Shown here piece after piece: positions 40,758 to 57,925 of a stretch of 64,000 bases of DNA; positions within the stretch are counted from its first letter, which is position 1, and each line of letters starts with the position of its first letter. A program made the translations under genes and the position numbers. The notes under the pieces were generated by a model. That model was not told the origin of the DNA. It was given only the letters and a program-made list of their open reading frames with translations, and searched no databases. The stretch covers positions 215,337 through 279,336 of the forward strand of contig CAILAC010000017.1 in assembly GCA_903832055.1 (NCBI GenBank), written 5' to 3'. This DNA comes from an uncultured Acidobacteriota bacterium. GTDB taxonomy: Bacteria; Acidobacteriota; Terriglobia; Terriglobales; Acidobacteriaceae.

Positions 40758-40799
40758 GGGCCGTCCCGCTGAGTGCAAAGGCAATAGCGGGGACGGCCC
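40758..40799. repeat. Inverted repeat between manC and the phosphohexomutase gene
   Basis: GGGCCGTCCCGCT (40758-40770) and AGCGGGGACGGCCC (40786-40799) form a 13-bp stem with one bulged G and a 15-base loop. There is no following T run on the minus strand, so it looks more like a processing or stabilising hairpin than a terminator. Confidence 0.65.
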
Positions 40800-40845
40800 G
40801 ATTCTGGAAGAAAGGTTGGTTTGCGGTGAGAAACCAGTTCTGGGG

Positions 40846-41955
40846 CTAGATCAGGTCAGTGCGACCTGTCGAGGCGAGTTCTTTGACGATCTTGCCGACA
40901 TCCTGGGAGTGCTTTCGGTGGGCAATCAGCAGTGCGTCTTCTGTTTCGACAACGACGAGGTCGTGGACTCCAACGAGCGCTACGAACTTTTTGGGGCTGA
41001 AGATGTAGTTGTCGTTGGCATCCAGGGTCATCACTCCAGCGGTCTCGGCTACATTGCCGTCTTCGTCGCCGCGTAGGCGGGTTTCAACCTGATATTCGTA
41101 GAGGGATTCCCACGAGCCCAGATCGTTCCATCCAAACTCAGCGGGCAGGCAGTAGAGGCGGGAGTGGTGCTCGCCTTTGGCCGAGCGCGGCTCAAGGATG
41201 GCGTAATCGACAGAGATGTTTTCGCACTTGGGGTAGAGCCTGGCAAAGACCTCTTCGAATTGGTCGGTACCAAAGGCGGCTGCGATCTCTTCGAGCAGGG
41301 GGGCGGTTTCGGGCAGGTGTTCGCGGACTGCGTTGGCCAGGGTGCGCGCGGACCAGAGAAACATGCCTGAGTTCCAGAAGTAGTTGCCTGCGGCGAGGAA
41401 TTCTTCAGCGCGGTTGCGGCTTGGCTTTTCAGTGAAGCGGCGGACGTGGAGGCCGTCTTTGGGCCCGTCGTCTCCGGTTTCAATGTATCCGTAGCCGGTT
41501 TCTGCGCGGGTGGGTTCAATACCGAGGACGACCATGACATCGCCGGATGCGGCGAGGGTGATGCCGCGCTCGATGATCTTGAGGAAGCGGGGTTCGTCGC
41601 CAATGATGTGGTCTGAGGGGAAGATACCGATGACGGCGTCGGGATTTTCCTTTTCAACGAGGAAGGCTGCAAGACCGCAGGCGGGCGCGGTGTTGCGGGC
41701 GACGGGCTCTTCGACGATTTGGCCGCGGGGGACGCCCGGCAGCTGGGCTTCAATCTCGGCGGCGAGAAGTTCGTTGGTGATGACCCAGACCTTTTCAGAA
41801 CCAGCGATTGGATTCAGGCGCTCGACGGTCTGCTGCAACATTGAGCGCTCTCCATCGAGCGCCAGTACCTGCTTCGCACGTGCACGACGAGAGCGAGGCC
41901 AGAAGCGGGTACCGCTTCCTCCGGCCAGAATTACAGGGCGAAAATCGATAGTCAC
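40846..41955 (-). CDS. manC: Mannose-1-phosphate guanylyltransferase
   Basis: Makes GDP-mannose from mannose-1-phosphate and GTP. The 369-residue enzyme begins with the nucleotidyltransferase signature VILAGGSGTRFWPRSRR, then KQVLALDGERSMLQQTVERL, IGIFPSDHIIGDEP and AFVPSYPDWGxD-type positions replaced here by EFGWNDLGSWESLYEYQ, with KPSRNRAEEFLAAGNYFWNS in between. It lacks the C-terminal mannose-6-phosphate isomerase domain found in some ManC proteins. The phosphohexomutase gene follows on the same strand. Confidence 0.92.
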   Translation of the reverse strand: MTIDFRPVILAGGSGTRFWPRSRRARAKQVLALDGERSMLQQTVERLNPIAGSEKVWVITNELLAAEIEAQLPGVPRGQIVEEPVARNTAPACGLAAFLVEKENPDAVIGIFPSDHIIGDEPRFLKIIERGITLAASGDVMVVLGIEPTRAETGYGYIETGDDGPKDGLHVRRFTEKPSRNRAEEFLAAGNYFWNSGMFLWSARTLANAVREHLPETAPLLEEIAAAFGTDQFEEVFARLYPKCENISVDYAILEPRSAKGEHHSRLYCLPAEFGWNDLGSWESLYEYQVETRLRGDEDGNVAETAGVMTLDANDNYIFSPKKFVALVGVHDLVVVETEDALLIAHRKHSQDVGKIVKELASTGRTDLI

Positions 41956-42089
41956 AGTTCGATCCTTATAACAATAGAAACGCTATCCTACCCCACCAAG
42001 GGATGAATTGCATAGCTGCAATAACATGTTACGAATGCGCGTTACCGGCCTCTATTGGTGCCTTTTTTGAATAACGGGCCTGGAGGTAC

Positions 42090-43292
42090 TTATGCCAGGC
42101 CGGTCAGGAAGTTTCCGAGGCGTTTGATGCCCTCGTCAATGGTTTCGCGGGTAACGGGGTAGGAGAGGCGGATGTGGTGGGGCGTACCGAAGGCTTCGCC
42201 GGGGACGGCGACGACGTGGCCCTCGTGAAGGAGGCGGGTGGCGAGTTCTGTAGCCGTCTTGATGCCGCCCTTGCCGATGTAGGCGCTGACGTTGGGATAG
42301 ACGTAGAAGGCGCCGCCGGGCTTGGTGCAGGTGACGTTGGGGATTTCGGCGAGGCGGCTGAGGATGTGGTCGCGGAGGCCGATGAATTCGGCGCGGAACT
42401 CGCTGACGCACTCCTGGGAGCCGGCGAGGGCGGCGATTGCGCCCTTTTGCACGAAGCTGGTGGCGTTTGACGTGGACTGCGACTGGAGCTTGGAGAGATT
42501 GGCGATGATGGCCTTGGGTCCGAGAGCGAAGCCGGCGCGCCAGCCGGTCATGGCGTAGGTCTTCGACAGGGAGCCGAGGACGATCATGTGCTCTTTGGCC
42601 CACTGGAATGCGCCGCCGGAGACGGGCTTGCCTTCGTAGTTCAAATAGACGTAGCACTCGTCGAGGATGAGATAAATGCCGCGCTCGTGGGCAAGGCGAA
42701 CGATGCGCTCAAGGTCCTGGCCATCGATGACGTTGCCGGCGGGGTTTGAGGGCGAATTGAGAATGATGGCCTTGGTGCGGGGGGTGACGGCCTTTTCGAT
42801 AGCGTCGGCGGTGATGCGGAAGCTCTCGGACTCTTCGGTTTCGAGATAGACGACCTTGCCGCCCGCGTACTGGATGATGTCTTTGAAGCTGACCCAGTAA
42901 GGCACGGGGAGGATGACTTCATCGCCATGCTCGACGAGGACCTGGATGGCGTTGAAGAGGGCGAGTTTTTCGCCGGAGGTGAAGATGGCTTCGTCGAGGG
43001 CGTAGTCTGAGCCGAAGTCGCAGGCGTGGCGCTCGACGATGGCCTTGCGAACCTCGGGGATGCCGGGGACGACGGTGTAGCGGGTGAAGTTGGCTTCGAT
43101 GGCGGCGATGGCCGCATCTTTGATGTGGCGGGGAGTGGGGAAATGGGGTTCGCCCGCACCAAAATCGACCAGGTTCACGCCCTGAGCCCGTAACTTCGCC
43201 GCTTCGGCAGCGACAGCCATCGTCGCCGAAACCTCAATCCGACCAATGCGGTCGGCAAACACTTTACGCTGTGCCAATACTGTTGTCGCCAT
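42090..43292 (-). CDS. Class I aminotransferase (aspartate aminotransferase-like)
   Basis: A 400-residue PLP-dependent enzyme. VDFGAGEPHFPTP, ILNSPSNPAGNVIDGQDLER, DECYVYLNYEG and SLSKTYAMTGWRAGFALGP (with the PLP lysine) place it in the I-gamma aspartate aminotransferase group. That group transfers amino groups between aspartate/prephenate and 2-oxoglutarate, so a role in aspartate or aromatic amino acid synthesis is possible. ATG at 43292 has GAGG five bases upstream; the ORF could be extended but without support. Confidence 0.92.
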   Translation of the reverse strand: MATTVLAQRKVFADRIGRIEVSATMAVAAEAAKLRAQGVNLVDFGAGEPHFPTPRHIKDAAIAAIEANFTRYTVVPGIPEVRKAIVERHACDFGSDYALDEAIFTSGEKLALFNAIQVLVEHGDEVILPVPYWVSFKDIIQYAGGKVVYLETEESESFRITADAIEKAVTPRTKAIILNSPSNPAGNVIDGQDLERIVRLAHERGIYLILDECYVYLNYEGKPVSGGAFQWAKEHMIVLGSLSKTYAMTGWRAGFALGPKAIIANLSKLQSQSTSNATSFVQKGAIAALAGSQECVSEFRAEFIGLRDHILSRLAEIPNVTCTKPGGAFYVYPNVSAYIGKGGIKTATELATRLLHEGHVVAVPGEAFGTPHHIRLSYPVTRETIDEGIKRLGNFLTGLA

Positions 43293-43545
43293 AACACCTC
43301 TATCTTTACAGATTTGGCTGGGTTCACAAAGTGCGGCGGGTATTGATTGACACCCAAACGCGGGCGATGACATTCAGAGATGGCGATGCGATTCGACATT
43401 GACAGCATCGAATAAAGTACGGGAGAGCGGTGATGCGCCCCAACGGATCTGCAGTCTTCAGCGTGGTTTAAGCTCGTCCAACTAATCTAAGAGCTTGGTC
43501 ATAATCGGCCATTCAGGGGTTTTGAACCCTGGTTGAGAGGATTGC

Positions 43546-46134
43546 TTGAAACTTGTTTTATCGCTCCTTATTCTGCTCTCTTTATGCGCAACTGTGTCGG
43601 CGCAAACAGCGGTTGCGCGTGGATCGGGGGCAGCGGCGACGGGCCAGATTACGGGACAGGTCACAGACCAGTCGGGGGCCACGATTCCACAGGCTATTGT
43701 GCGCCTTGTGGGCGCGGATGGCAGCACAGTGGGTCAGACGACGACCAACGAGGCCGGGGTGTTCCGAATGATGCTGCCGGCTGCCGGCCGCCTCACGTTG
43801 GCAATTACGCATGACGGTTTTGACGGCGCGCACGTGACGGTAGGGCGGGGGGTGGCCGCTGCGAGCAATTTGAAGATTGTGATGCATGTGGCGGCGCTGA
43901 GCGAAACGGTGACCGTCGGCGCAGGGAGCGACCCCCAGATAAGCACAGATGCTGCCGAGAACCAGAGCGCCAACATGGTCGATCGGGCTGACCTCGATCA
44001 CCTGCCAGTCTTTGACATGGACTACATCGGCACGCTTTCACGGTTTCTGAGCGATGACGCCACAGGAACAAGCGGCGTGACGCTGGTGGTGAACGGGATG
44101 GAAGCCAATGGGCCGGGGGTTTCGGCGTCGGCGATCAAGAACGTGAAGATCAATCAAAACCCCTATTCGGCGCTGTTTTCGCGGCCAGGGCGGGCGCGGA
44201 TTGAAATTACGACAGAAGAAGGGACGCCTGAATTTCACGGATCGGCCAACTTTCTGCTGCGCGACTCGGTGGTCGATGCTCGGAATGCATTTGCAACGGC
44301 TAAGCCTGCGGAGCGGCGCATCTTCTTTGAGGGCTCATTGACCGGCCCGCTGGGGAAGTCGAAGAAGAACACATTTCTGCTCTCCGGGGAAAATGACAAC
44401 GACGATCAGCAGGCGATTGTGAATGCGATCAACGATGCGGGGCCGGTGCATCAGTCTGTGTTGACGCCGCAGCACCACCTTTTTACCGAGGCGCGGGGCT
44501 TTCATGACTTTAGCGGGGGGAATCAAGTGTGGCTGAGCTACTCCTATGAACATGAGACAGCCAATAACCAGGGAGTGGGTGGGACGGTGCTGAAGGAGGC
44601 GGGAACGAACTACAGCACCTTTGAGCATGAAGTGAATGTTGGGGCGACGCGGGTGCTGACGCCGCACCTGGTGAACCAACTGCATTTTCTGGTGGGCTAC
44701 AACGATGAGCAGTCCAAAAGCCTGAGCGATGCACCCGCGATCGTGGTGCAGGGGGCTTTTACAGGTGGAGGGGCGCAGGGAAATCTGCGGCGCACTGAAG
44801 GGCACTTTGACGGGACGGACCTGACCACCTACACGCACGGAAAGCACGAACTGAAGTTTGGCGTGGACGTGCCGGATATAAGCCGCCGGGGCTTTGAAGA
44901 TAAGCGGCTCTCGGGAGGCCAGTACTCCTTTGCGAGTCTGGCGGACTACGCGGGTGGAACGGCGGCGGCCAAGCCTACAACTTATACGGTGAATCGGGGT
45001 CAGGGCCACGGCACATTTGTGGAGAAAATCCTCTCTGGCTTCGTTGAGGACACGGTCCGGCTGCGGAGTAATCTATCCGTTGCGGTCGGGGTACGGTATT
45101 ACTGGCAAAATTATTTCCATGACATTGCGACTAACTTTGCGCCGCGGCTGAGCGTGGCTTACGCGCCGGGTAAGAAAAGTGGCACGGTGCTGAGGGCAGG
45201 CGGGGGTATCTTCTTTGACCGGACAGGGCCGCGGGCGATCTTTGATGTGGTGCAGTTTGACGGAAAGAACTTATTGAAGGAGATAGCCAATGGGCCGACA
45301 TATCCGGTAACTCCGTCGGAGATTGCTGCGCTGCCACCAGGAGTGGTGCGGTTGGATCCTCGGCAAAGGATTCCGTATCAGTTTGTCTTCAGCGGCGGAG
45401 TGGAGCGGCAGATTACGGCGAAGAGCACGCTGGCCGTGACATATACGGGAACGCGAGGAATTGATCAGTTTCGCTCGGTGGATGCGAACGCGCCGCTGGG
45501 GCCGAGTTATGCTGTGCGCCCCAACTCGGCTTATGGCCAGATACGCGAAATGCAGTCGGATGGCTATCTCAAGGGTAACTCTCTTGAAATCAATTTCAGA
45601 GGAAAGCCAGCCAAGTTTTTTAGCGGACAGGCGCAGTACACACTGAGTAAGACGTACAACAACACCAACGGATTGAGGGACTTCCCAGCGAATAGTTATG
45701 ACCCGGCGGCGGATTGGAGCCGATCAGATAACGACCGTCGGCATAAGTTTGACATGCTGGGTACATTCAAAGCGAAGGACTACTTTGACCTGGGCGCGGC
45801 GCTCGCGCTGTATTCAGGCAAGCCGGTGGATGTGACCACCGGGCGGGATGACAACGGGGATGGATTGGCGCTGGACCGGCCGGTGGGCGTGGCTCGGAAT
45901 TCGATGCATGGGCCCGGAAATGCGACCCTGGACCTAAACCTGACGCATGAGTTTCCCTTTCACAAGGGCAAGGAAGAGGGACGGACGCTTACGGTTTCGC
46001 TGAACTCGTTTAACGTAATGAATCATCGGAATGATGTGACCTACGTTGGCGTGGTGTCGTCACCGGTGTTTGGGCGGGCGGTGGAGGCGCAGCCGGGGCG
46101 GCGGATGCAGCTGAATCTGGAGTACAAGTTTTAG
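43546..46134 (+). CDS. Oar-like TonB-dependent receptor family protein
   Basis: An 862-residue outer membrane protein of the kind abundant in Acidobacteria. The TTG start with GAGAGG five bases upstream gives a signal peptide (LVLSLLILLSLCATVSAQ). Residues 30-110 are a carboxypeptidase-regulatory-like beta domain (TGQITGQVTDQSGATIPQAI). A plug-like segment and a long beta-barrel with many aromatic girdles follow, ending in RRMQLNLEYKF with a terminal aromatic. Probable role: uptake of large or oligomeric substrates; the ligand cannot be told. It stands alone without a TonB or SusD-like partner. Confidence 0.85.
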   Translation: MKLVLSLLILLSLCATVSAQTAVARGSGAAATGQITGQVTDQSGATIPQAIVRLVGADGSTVGQTTTNEAGVFRMMLPAAGRLTLAITHDGFDGAHVTVGRGVAAASNLKIVMHVAALSETVTVGAGSDPQISTDAAENQSANMVDRADLDHLPVFDMDYIGTLSRFLSDDATGTSGVTLVVNGMEANGPGVSASAIKNVKINQNPYSALFSRPGRARIEITTEEGTPEFHGSANFLLRDSVVDARNAFATAKPAERRIFFEGSLTGPLGKSKKNTFLLSGENDNDDQQAIVNAINDAGPVHQSVLTPQHHLFTEARGFHDFSGGNQVWLSYSYEHETANNQGVGGTVLKEAGTNYSTFEHEVNVGATRVLTPHLVNQLHFLVGYNDEQSKSLSDAPAIVVQGAFTGGGAQGNLRRTEGHFDGTDLTTYTHGKHELKFGVDVPDISRRGFEDKRLSGGQYSFASLADYAGGTAAAKPTTYTVNRGQGHGTFVEKILSGFVEDTVRLRSNLSVAVGVRYYWQNYFHDIATNFAPRLSVAYAPGKKSGTVLRAGGGIFFDRTGPRAIFDVVQFDGKNLLKEIANGPTYPVTPSEIAALPPGVVRLDPRQRIPYQFVFSGGVERQITAKSTLAVTYTGTRGIDQFRSVDANAPLGPSYAVRPNSAYGQIREMQSDGYLKGNSLEINFRGKPAKFFSGQAQYTLSKTYNNTNGLRDFPANSYDPAADWSRSDNDRRHKFDMLGTFKAKDYFDLGAALALYSGKPVDVTTGRDDNGDGLALDRPVGVARNSMHGPGNATLDLNLTHEFPFHKGKEEGRTLTVSLNSFNVMNHRNDVTYVGVVSSPVFGRAVEAQPGRRMQLNLEYKF

Positions 46135-46170
46135 GGCGCGGCCATTCTCAACATGACATATCCGAAGCTC

Positions 46171-46194
46171 GTGACTTTTTTTAATTTATGTCAC
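46171..46194 (+). promoter_or_regulatory. Possible VapBC operator (second module)
   Basis: GTGAC (46171-46175) and GTCAC (46190-46194) form an inverted repeat over a T/A-rich centre just before the second antitoxin gene. Confidence 0.35.
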
Positions 46195-46210
46195 ATGTTA
46201 GAGTTGTGTC

Positions 46211-46480
46211 ATGAAGACTGCCGTATTGGAAGTAAGAGCGCGGATCAACGAAAGTGGGCGTCTCGTTTTGCCAAAGCAATTGCGCGAGGCGCTGGAGATT
46301 TCTCCGGGTGAGGAGATCATCTTTTCGAGCGATGGCGAGACGGTGCGGTTGGAGACGCAGAAACAGCGCGCGTTGCGTGCTCAGGCATACATTCGCAGCG
46401 TGATTCCCTCCGGGGTCTCACTGGTGGATGAGCTGATTGCGGAACGCCGCGAGGAATTCCGGAAAGAGATGGCCGGGTGA
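46211..46480 (+). CDS. AbrB/MazE-type antitoxin (second VapB)
   Basis: An 89-residue antitoxin with the AbrB fold (ARINESGRLVLPKQLREALE, ISPGEEIIFSSDGE) and a flexible C-terminal tail (SLVDELIAERREEFRKEMAG) for toxin binding. The stop overlaps the GTG start of the PIN toxin gene by four bases. It differs from the first VapB in the window in most of its length, so this is not a recent duplication. Confidence 0.85.
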   Translation: MKTAVLEVRARINESGRLVLPKQLREALEISPGEEIIFSSDGETVRLETQKQRALRAQAYIRSVIPSGVSLVDELIAERREEFRKEMAG

Positions 46481-46860
46481 GTCTGGTTGTGTTTGATTCC
46501 TCTGTGGTTCTGGCGTGGCTGCTGGGAGAAACCGGCTCCGACTTGATTCTGACCTTAATTCCGAATGCGGTCATCAGCACTGTCAATGCAGCAGAGGCGC
46601 AGGCAAGGTTGGTTCGACGGGGTACTCAACCGAAGGCGGCGTGGGAAAGCATCACTGGCTCTGTTGCCGAGATTCTCCCTTTTGACGCGGAGCAGGCGGA
46701 AATCGCAGGGACTCTGGTGAAGCAGACAGAGCCGTTCGAGTTGTCTTTAGGTGATCGGGCATGCCTGGCGCTTGGACTGGCGAGGAAGTGCCCTGTTTAT
46801 ACCGCAGACAAGGCTTGGGCGCAGTTGGCGGTTGGGGTGGATGTGCGGTTGGTGCGCTAG
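46477..46860 (+). CDS. PIN-domain toxin (second VapC)
   Basis: A 127-residue PIN-type ribonuclease starting VVFDSSVVLAWLLGET with the first acidic residue. The catalytic glutamate is in VNAAEAQARL and further aspartates in LGDRACLALGLAR and VYTADKAWAQL. It starts with a GTG overlapping the antitoxin stop. It would cleave RNA when freed from its antitoxin. It faces the HigBA-like pair of the opposite strand, only 9 bp apart at the stops. Confidence 0.85.
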   Translation: MSLVVFDSSVVLAWLLGETGSDLILTLIPNAVISTVNAAEAQARLVRRGTQPKAAWESITGSVAEILPFDAEQAEIAGTLVKQTEPFELSLGDRACLALGLARKCPVYTADKAWAQLAVGVDVRLVR

Positions 46861-46869
46861 ACATGGAGG

Positions 46870-47160
46870 TCAGGCAACGACCGTAGCCGAAAGACGTACG
46901 CCGAGCGCATGCATGACTTTTAGCGCTGTGCCCAATTCTGGGTTGCCGGTGTCACTCAAGGCGCGGTAGAGGGCTTCGCGGGAGATGCCTGTATTCTTTG
47001 CAAGCTCGGCCATGCCGCCGCGCGCGCGGGCAACTGCGCCGAGGGCCTTGGCGATGTAGCGCGGGTCGTCGCTTTCGAGGACTTCGGTCAGGTAGGCGGC
47101 GATCGTCTCGTCGTCGGTCAGAAACTCTGCTGCATCATAGGGAGCTGTCTCAATTGACAT
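46870..47160 (-). CDS. HigA-type antitoxin, HTH protein
   Basis: A 96-residue protein: flexible N-terminus (MSIETAPYDAAEFLTDDETI), then an HTH domain in GGMAELAKNTGISREALYRA followed by ALSDTGNPELGTALKVMHAL. This is the usual layout of the addiction-module antidote family that partners with RelE-like toxins. Its ATG lies 11 bp inside the toxin gene upstream, so toxin comes first, as in higBA systems. It would bind and silence its own promoter. Confidence 0.82.
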   Translation of the reverse strand: MSIETAPYDAAEFLTDDETIAAYLTEVLESDDPRYIAKALGAVARARGGMAELAKNTGISREALYRALSDTGNPELGTALKVMHALGVRLSATVVA

Positions 47161-47464
47161 GCATTTTCTCTTCTTCCTCAAGTTGGCGAGCGATAACTTT
47201 GGCGCGTTGAATGTCCTTGCTCTGCGTACTCTTGTCTCCACCGCACAAGATGATGACCAGAACTTCACCGCGTTGAACGTAATACACGCGATAGCCTGGA
47301 CCGAAATCTATCTTAAGTTCGAAAATGCCTTCACCAACGCTTCTCGAATTCCCCGGATTGCCTTGTTCAAGACGATCCAGTCGGACAATGATCTTAGCTC
47401 GACCTTGCCGGTCTCCTAGGGCGCGCAGCCATTCAACGAACTCTTTTGTACGACGGAGTTGCAT
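47150..47464 (-). CDS. HigB/RelE-type toxin (addiction module killer protein)
   Basis: A 104-residue protein of the RelE/ParE fold: EFVEWLRALGDRQGRAKIIV, RLDRLEQGNPGNSRSVGEG, IFELKIDFGPGYRVYYVQRG and VIILCGGDKSTQSKDIQRAK. The C-terminal basic cluster fits the ribosome-dependent mRNA cleavage known in this family. The gene precedes the antitoxin gene and overlaps it by 11 bp. It lies just downstream of the rpoC terminator on the same strand. Confidence 0.85.
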   Translation of the reverse strand: MQLRRTKEFVEWLRALGDRQGRAKIIVRLDRLEQGNPGNSRSVGEGIFELKIDFGPGYRVYYVQRGEVLVIILCGGDKSTQSKDIQRAKVIARQLEEEEKMHVN

Positions 47465-47539
47465 CCAGCAAGATTACTTCAGCTCTCTGCGATTGTAACC
47501 TACAGGTTACGGATTGGCGAAAATAAAAGCTACAGCAGA

Positions 47540-47563
47540 TTCCCATTCGGGAATGACAGAAAG
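47540..47563 (-). repeat. TCATTCCC hairpin, reverse-orientation copy
   Basis: On the minus strand GTCATTCCCGAATGGGAATC (ATTCCC and GGGAAT arms) and the following TGCTGTAGC repeat the module seen at 31786, 33291 and 33360. Confidence 0.6.
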
Positions 47564-47633
47564 AAAGGCAAAAGCAACAGCAGGTCCTTCGCTCCGCTCT
47601 TGATGAAAAATCCTGAGGGATTTGCAAAAACAA

Positions 47634-47664
47634 GAAGCCCGGCGCGAGGCCGGGCTTCTTTGTT
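47634..47664. terminator. Bidirectional terminator downstream of rpoC
   Basis: GAAGCCCGGC (47634-47643) and GCCGGGCTTC (47649-47658) form a perfect 10-bp stem with a 5-base loop. T-rich runs follow on both strands. It lies about 45 bp past the rpoC end. Confidence 0.85.
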
Positions 47665-47701
47665 GTTGCGGACGGAGTCCGCGATTGCCCGTAACGGCCA
47701 G

Positions 47702-51898
<4,197 letters not shown>

Positions 51899-52033
51899 GG
51901 CGACCCTCCTTGGTCATGCCTTTCGGGCGAGACCGTCGCTGCTTCCCAGGGAGAATTTCTCGGGACTTCTGCCTGACCCTGGGGAGTGGCAATGACCACT
52001 CCAGGCAGTTCCCTCACAATCAATCACGAAAGC

Positions 52034-52077
52034 GGGTGCCCCACCCTCTCCGCGCTTTCTGCGGAGAGGGTGGGATT
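52034..52077 (+). repeat. GTGCCCC hairpin repeat, copy E
   Basis: GGGTG then a perfect 14-bp stem (CCCACCCTCTCCGC at 52040-52053, GCGGAGAGGGTGGG at 52061-52074) over the loop GCTTTCT, followed by ATT. It lies in the short gap between rpoB and rpoC, seven bases past the rpoB stop. Confidence 0.8.
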
Positions 52078-52083
52078 CCACGA

Positions 52084-56565
<4,482 letters not shown>

Positions 56566-57420
56566 GCTTCACTCCTGAGGCTCGTATCCCCGAGGTTCCA
56601 GCGCCTTTTGAGGGGCGGGAGCACCGGCTGCCCGAGTCTCTCGGCGGCCGGCATACATCGGTATCGTGTTTCTTTGTGCGGTACAACATCCCCGCAAATC
56701 AGAATCATGGCCTGGATCACTCCAGTCAGTCATCCGTACTGCAAATCACGCCCAGAAACGAACTCGGAACGTGAAACAAACCAGCAAACGCCATGCACTC
56801 TGCGCGGACCCTGAAAAAATACACTTGCTCGAATCATCCCCCGGGGCTAAACTCCCGGTAATTGAGAGATTCTTTCCCTCTGGCCAATGACCAGTGCGGG
56901 CTTTTGAAACTCGGTATGCTTAATTCGAAGCAAAAGTGCTTCGAAGAAACTGGAGATGAAAAAGCGACAGGATGAGCATCGACCGCAGTCAGACATGACA
57001 GATAGCCCGCAGAGACAGAACGTCTCCCGAGCTTAGTCGCTGCATGAATCCCTGTGCATTTTTTTGAATTTCTTCCCCACGCTCGCCGATCCCGAAGCTC
57101 GCTATTGCCGCAACTTGCCTGTTCCAGCTAACCGCTGATGACCGCTCCGCAACGCCCATCAACCCAGTGGCACTTGCATCCGCACAGCACTGAGAGCCGG
57201 AGGGCTTGGCTATCCCCGGATCTGAGGCCCTGCATACCACGCTTCTGTTTCATTTTCCGAGCACGTTAGCCTCCGCTGCCCAACCCGCAACTGCGAGAGT
57301 ACAGAAAGAGACGAAGAGACGCGCAACTTTTAATGTAGCGCGTCTTCTCCGCAATTGCAAATCCGTGGTACAGAAATCCGTAGAACGAAAGCTGAACCGG
57401 AAGCTGAACCGAAACCAGAA
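56566..57420. other. Long gap between rplL and rpoB
   Basis: 855 bp without a convincing gene. It holds a perfect 9-bp hairpin (TTCGAAGCA at 56924-56932, TGCTTCGAA at 56937-56945, loop AAAG) and the rplL terminator at 57313-57348. Short ORFs here lack ribosome sites and family similarity. A second promoter for rpoBC is expected but I cannot place it confidently. Confidence 0.5.
57313..57348 (-). terminator. Terminator-like hairpin after rplL
   Basis: AGACGCGC (57317-57324) pairs with GCGCGTCT (57338-57345) over a 13-base A/T-rich loop; the minus strand then reads T/C-rich. It would reduce read-through from the L10/L7-L12 genes into rpoBC. Confidence 0.55.
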
Positions 57421-57795
57421 CTACTTGATTTCGATGGTTGCGACGCCGTCGAACTTCTTCTTGATGGCCTCGGCTTCTTCCTTGGTCGCGTTTTCCTTGA
57501 TCGCCTTGGGGGCGCCATCGACCAGGTCCTTGGCTTCCTTCAGTCCGAGCGAAGTGACTTCGCGAACTGCCTTGATGGTCGAGATCTTGTTCGCGCCGGC
57601 ATCCTTGAGGATTACCTGGAACTCGGTCTGCTCCACCACTTCTACGGCTGCCGCTGCGCCGCCGCCTGCTGCCGCGACCGGAGCCGCTGCTGCTGCTGAA
57701 ACGCCGAGGCGCGTTTCCAATGCCTTGACCAAAGCTGCTGCTTCCAACAGGCTCAGGCTTACAATCTGCTCTTCCAATGCGCTCAAATCCGCCAT
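57421..57795 (-). CDS. rplL: 50S ribosomal protein L7/L12
   Basis: The 124-residue stalk protein. The N-terminal dimer helix ([20 protein letters not shown]), the Ala-rich hinge ([20 protein letters not shown]) and the C-terminal factor-binding domain ([40 protein letters not shown]) are complete. ATG at 57795 has GGAGA six bases upstream; an ATG four residues earlier is less likely. It follows rplJ after 130 bp. Confidence 0.96.
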   Translation of the reverse strand: MADLSALEEQIVSLSLLEAAALVKALETRLGVSAAAAAPVAAAGGGAAAAVEVVEQTEFQVILKDAGANKISTIKAVREVTSLGLKEAKDLVDGAPKAIKENATKEEAEAIKKKFDGVATIEIK

Positions 57796-57925
57796 TTTGT
57801 TCTCCAATCCGAAATTCGTGATGCGATTCTGTGAAATGTTCGTACTACACCGCTGTCTTCACTGCAGAGTTTCCGACGTGCCCAGACTTGGCACACCCTG
57901 CCGCGCGTATCGCGGGAAACTTGTT

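Noticed and set aside
56989..57240. 83-codon frame in the rplL-rpoB gap
   Set aside because: No ribosome site, low-complexity mixture, no recognised domain.
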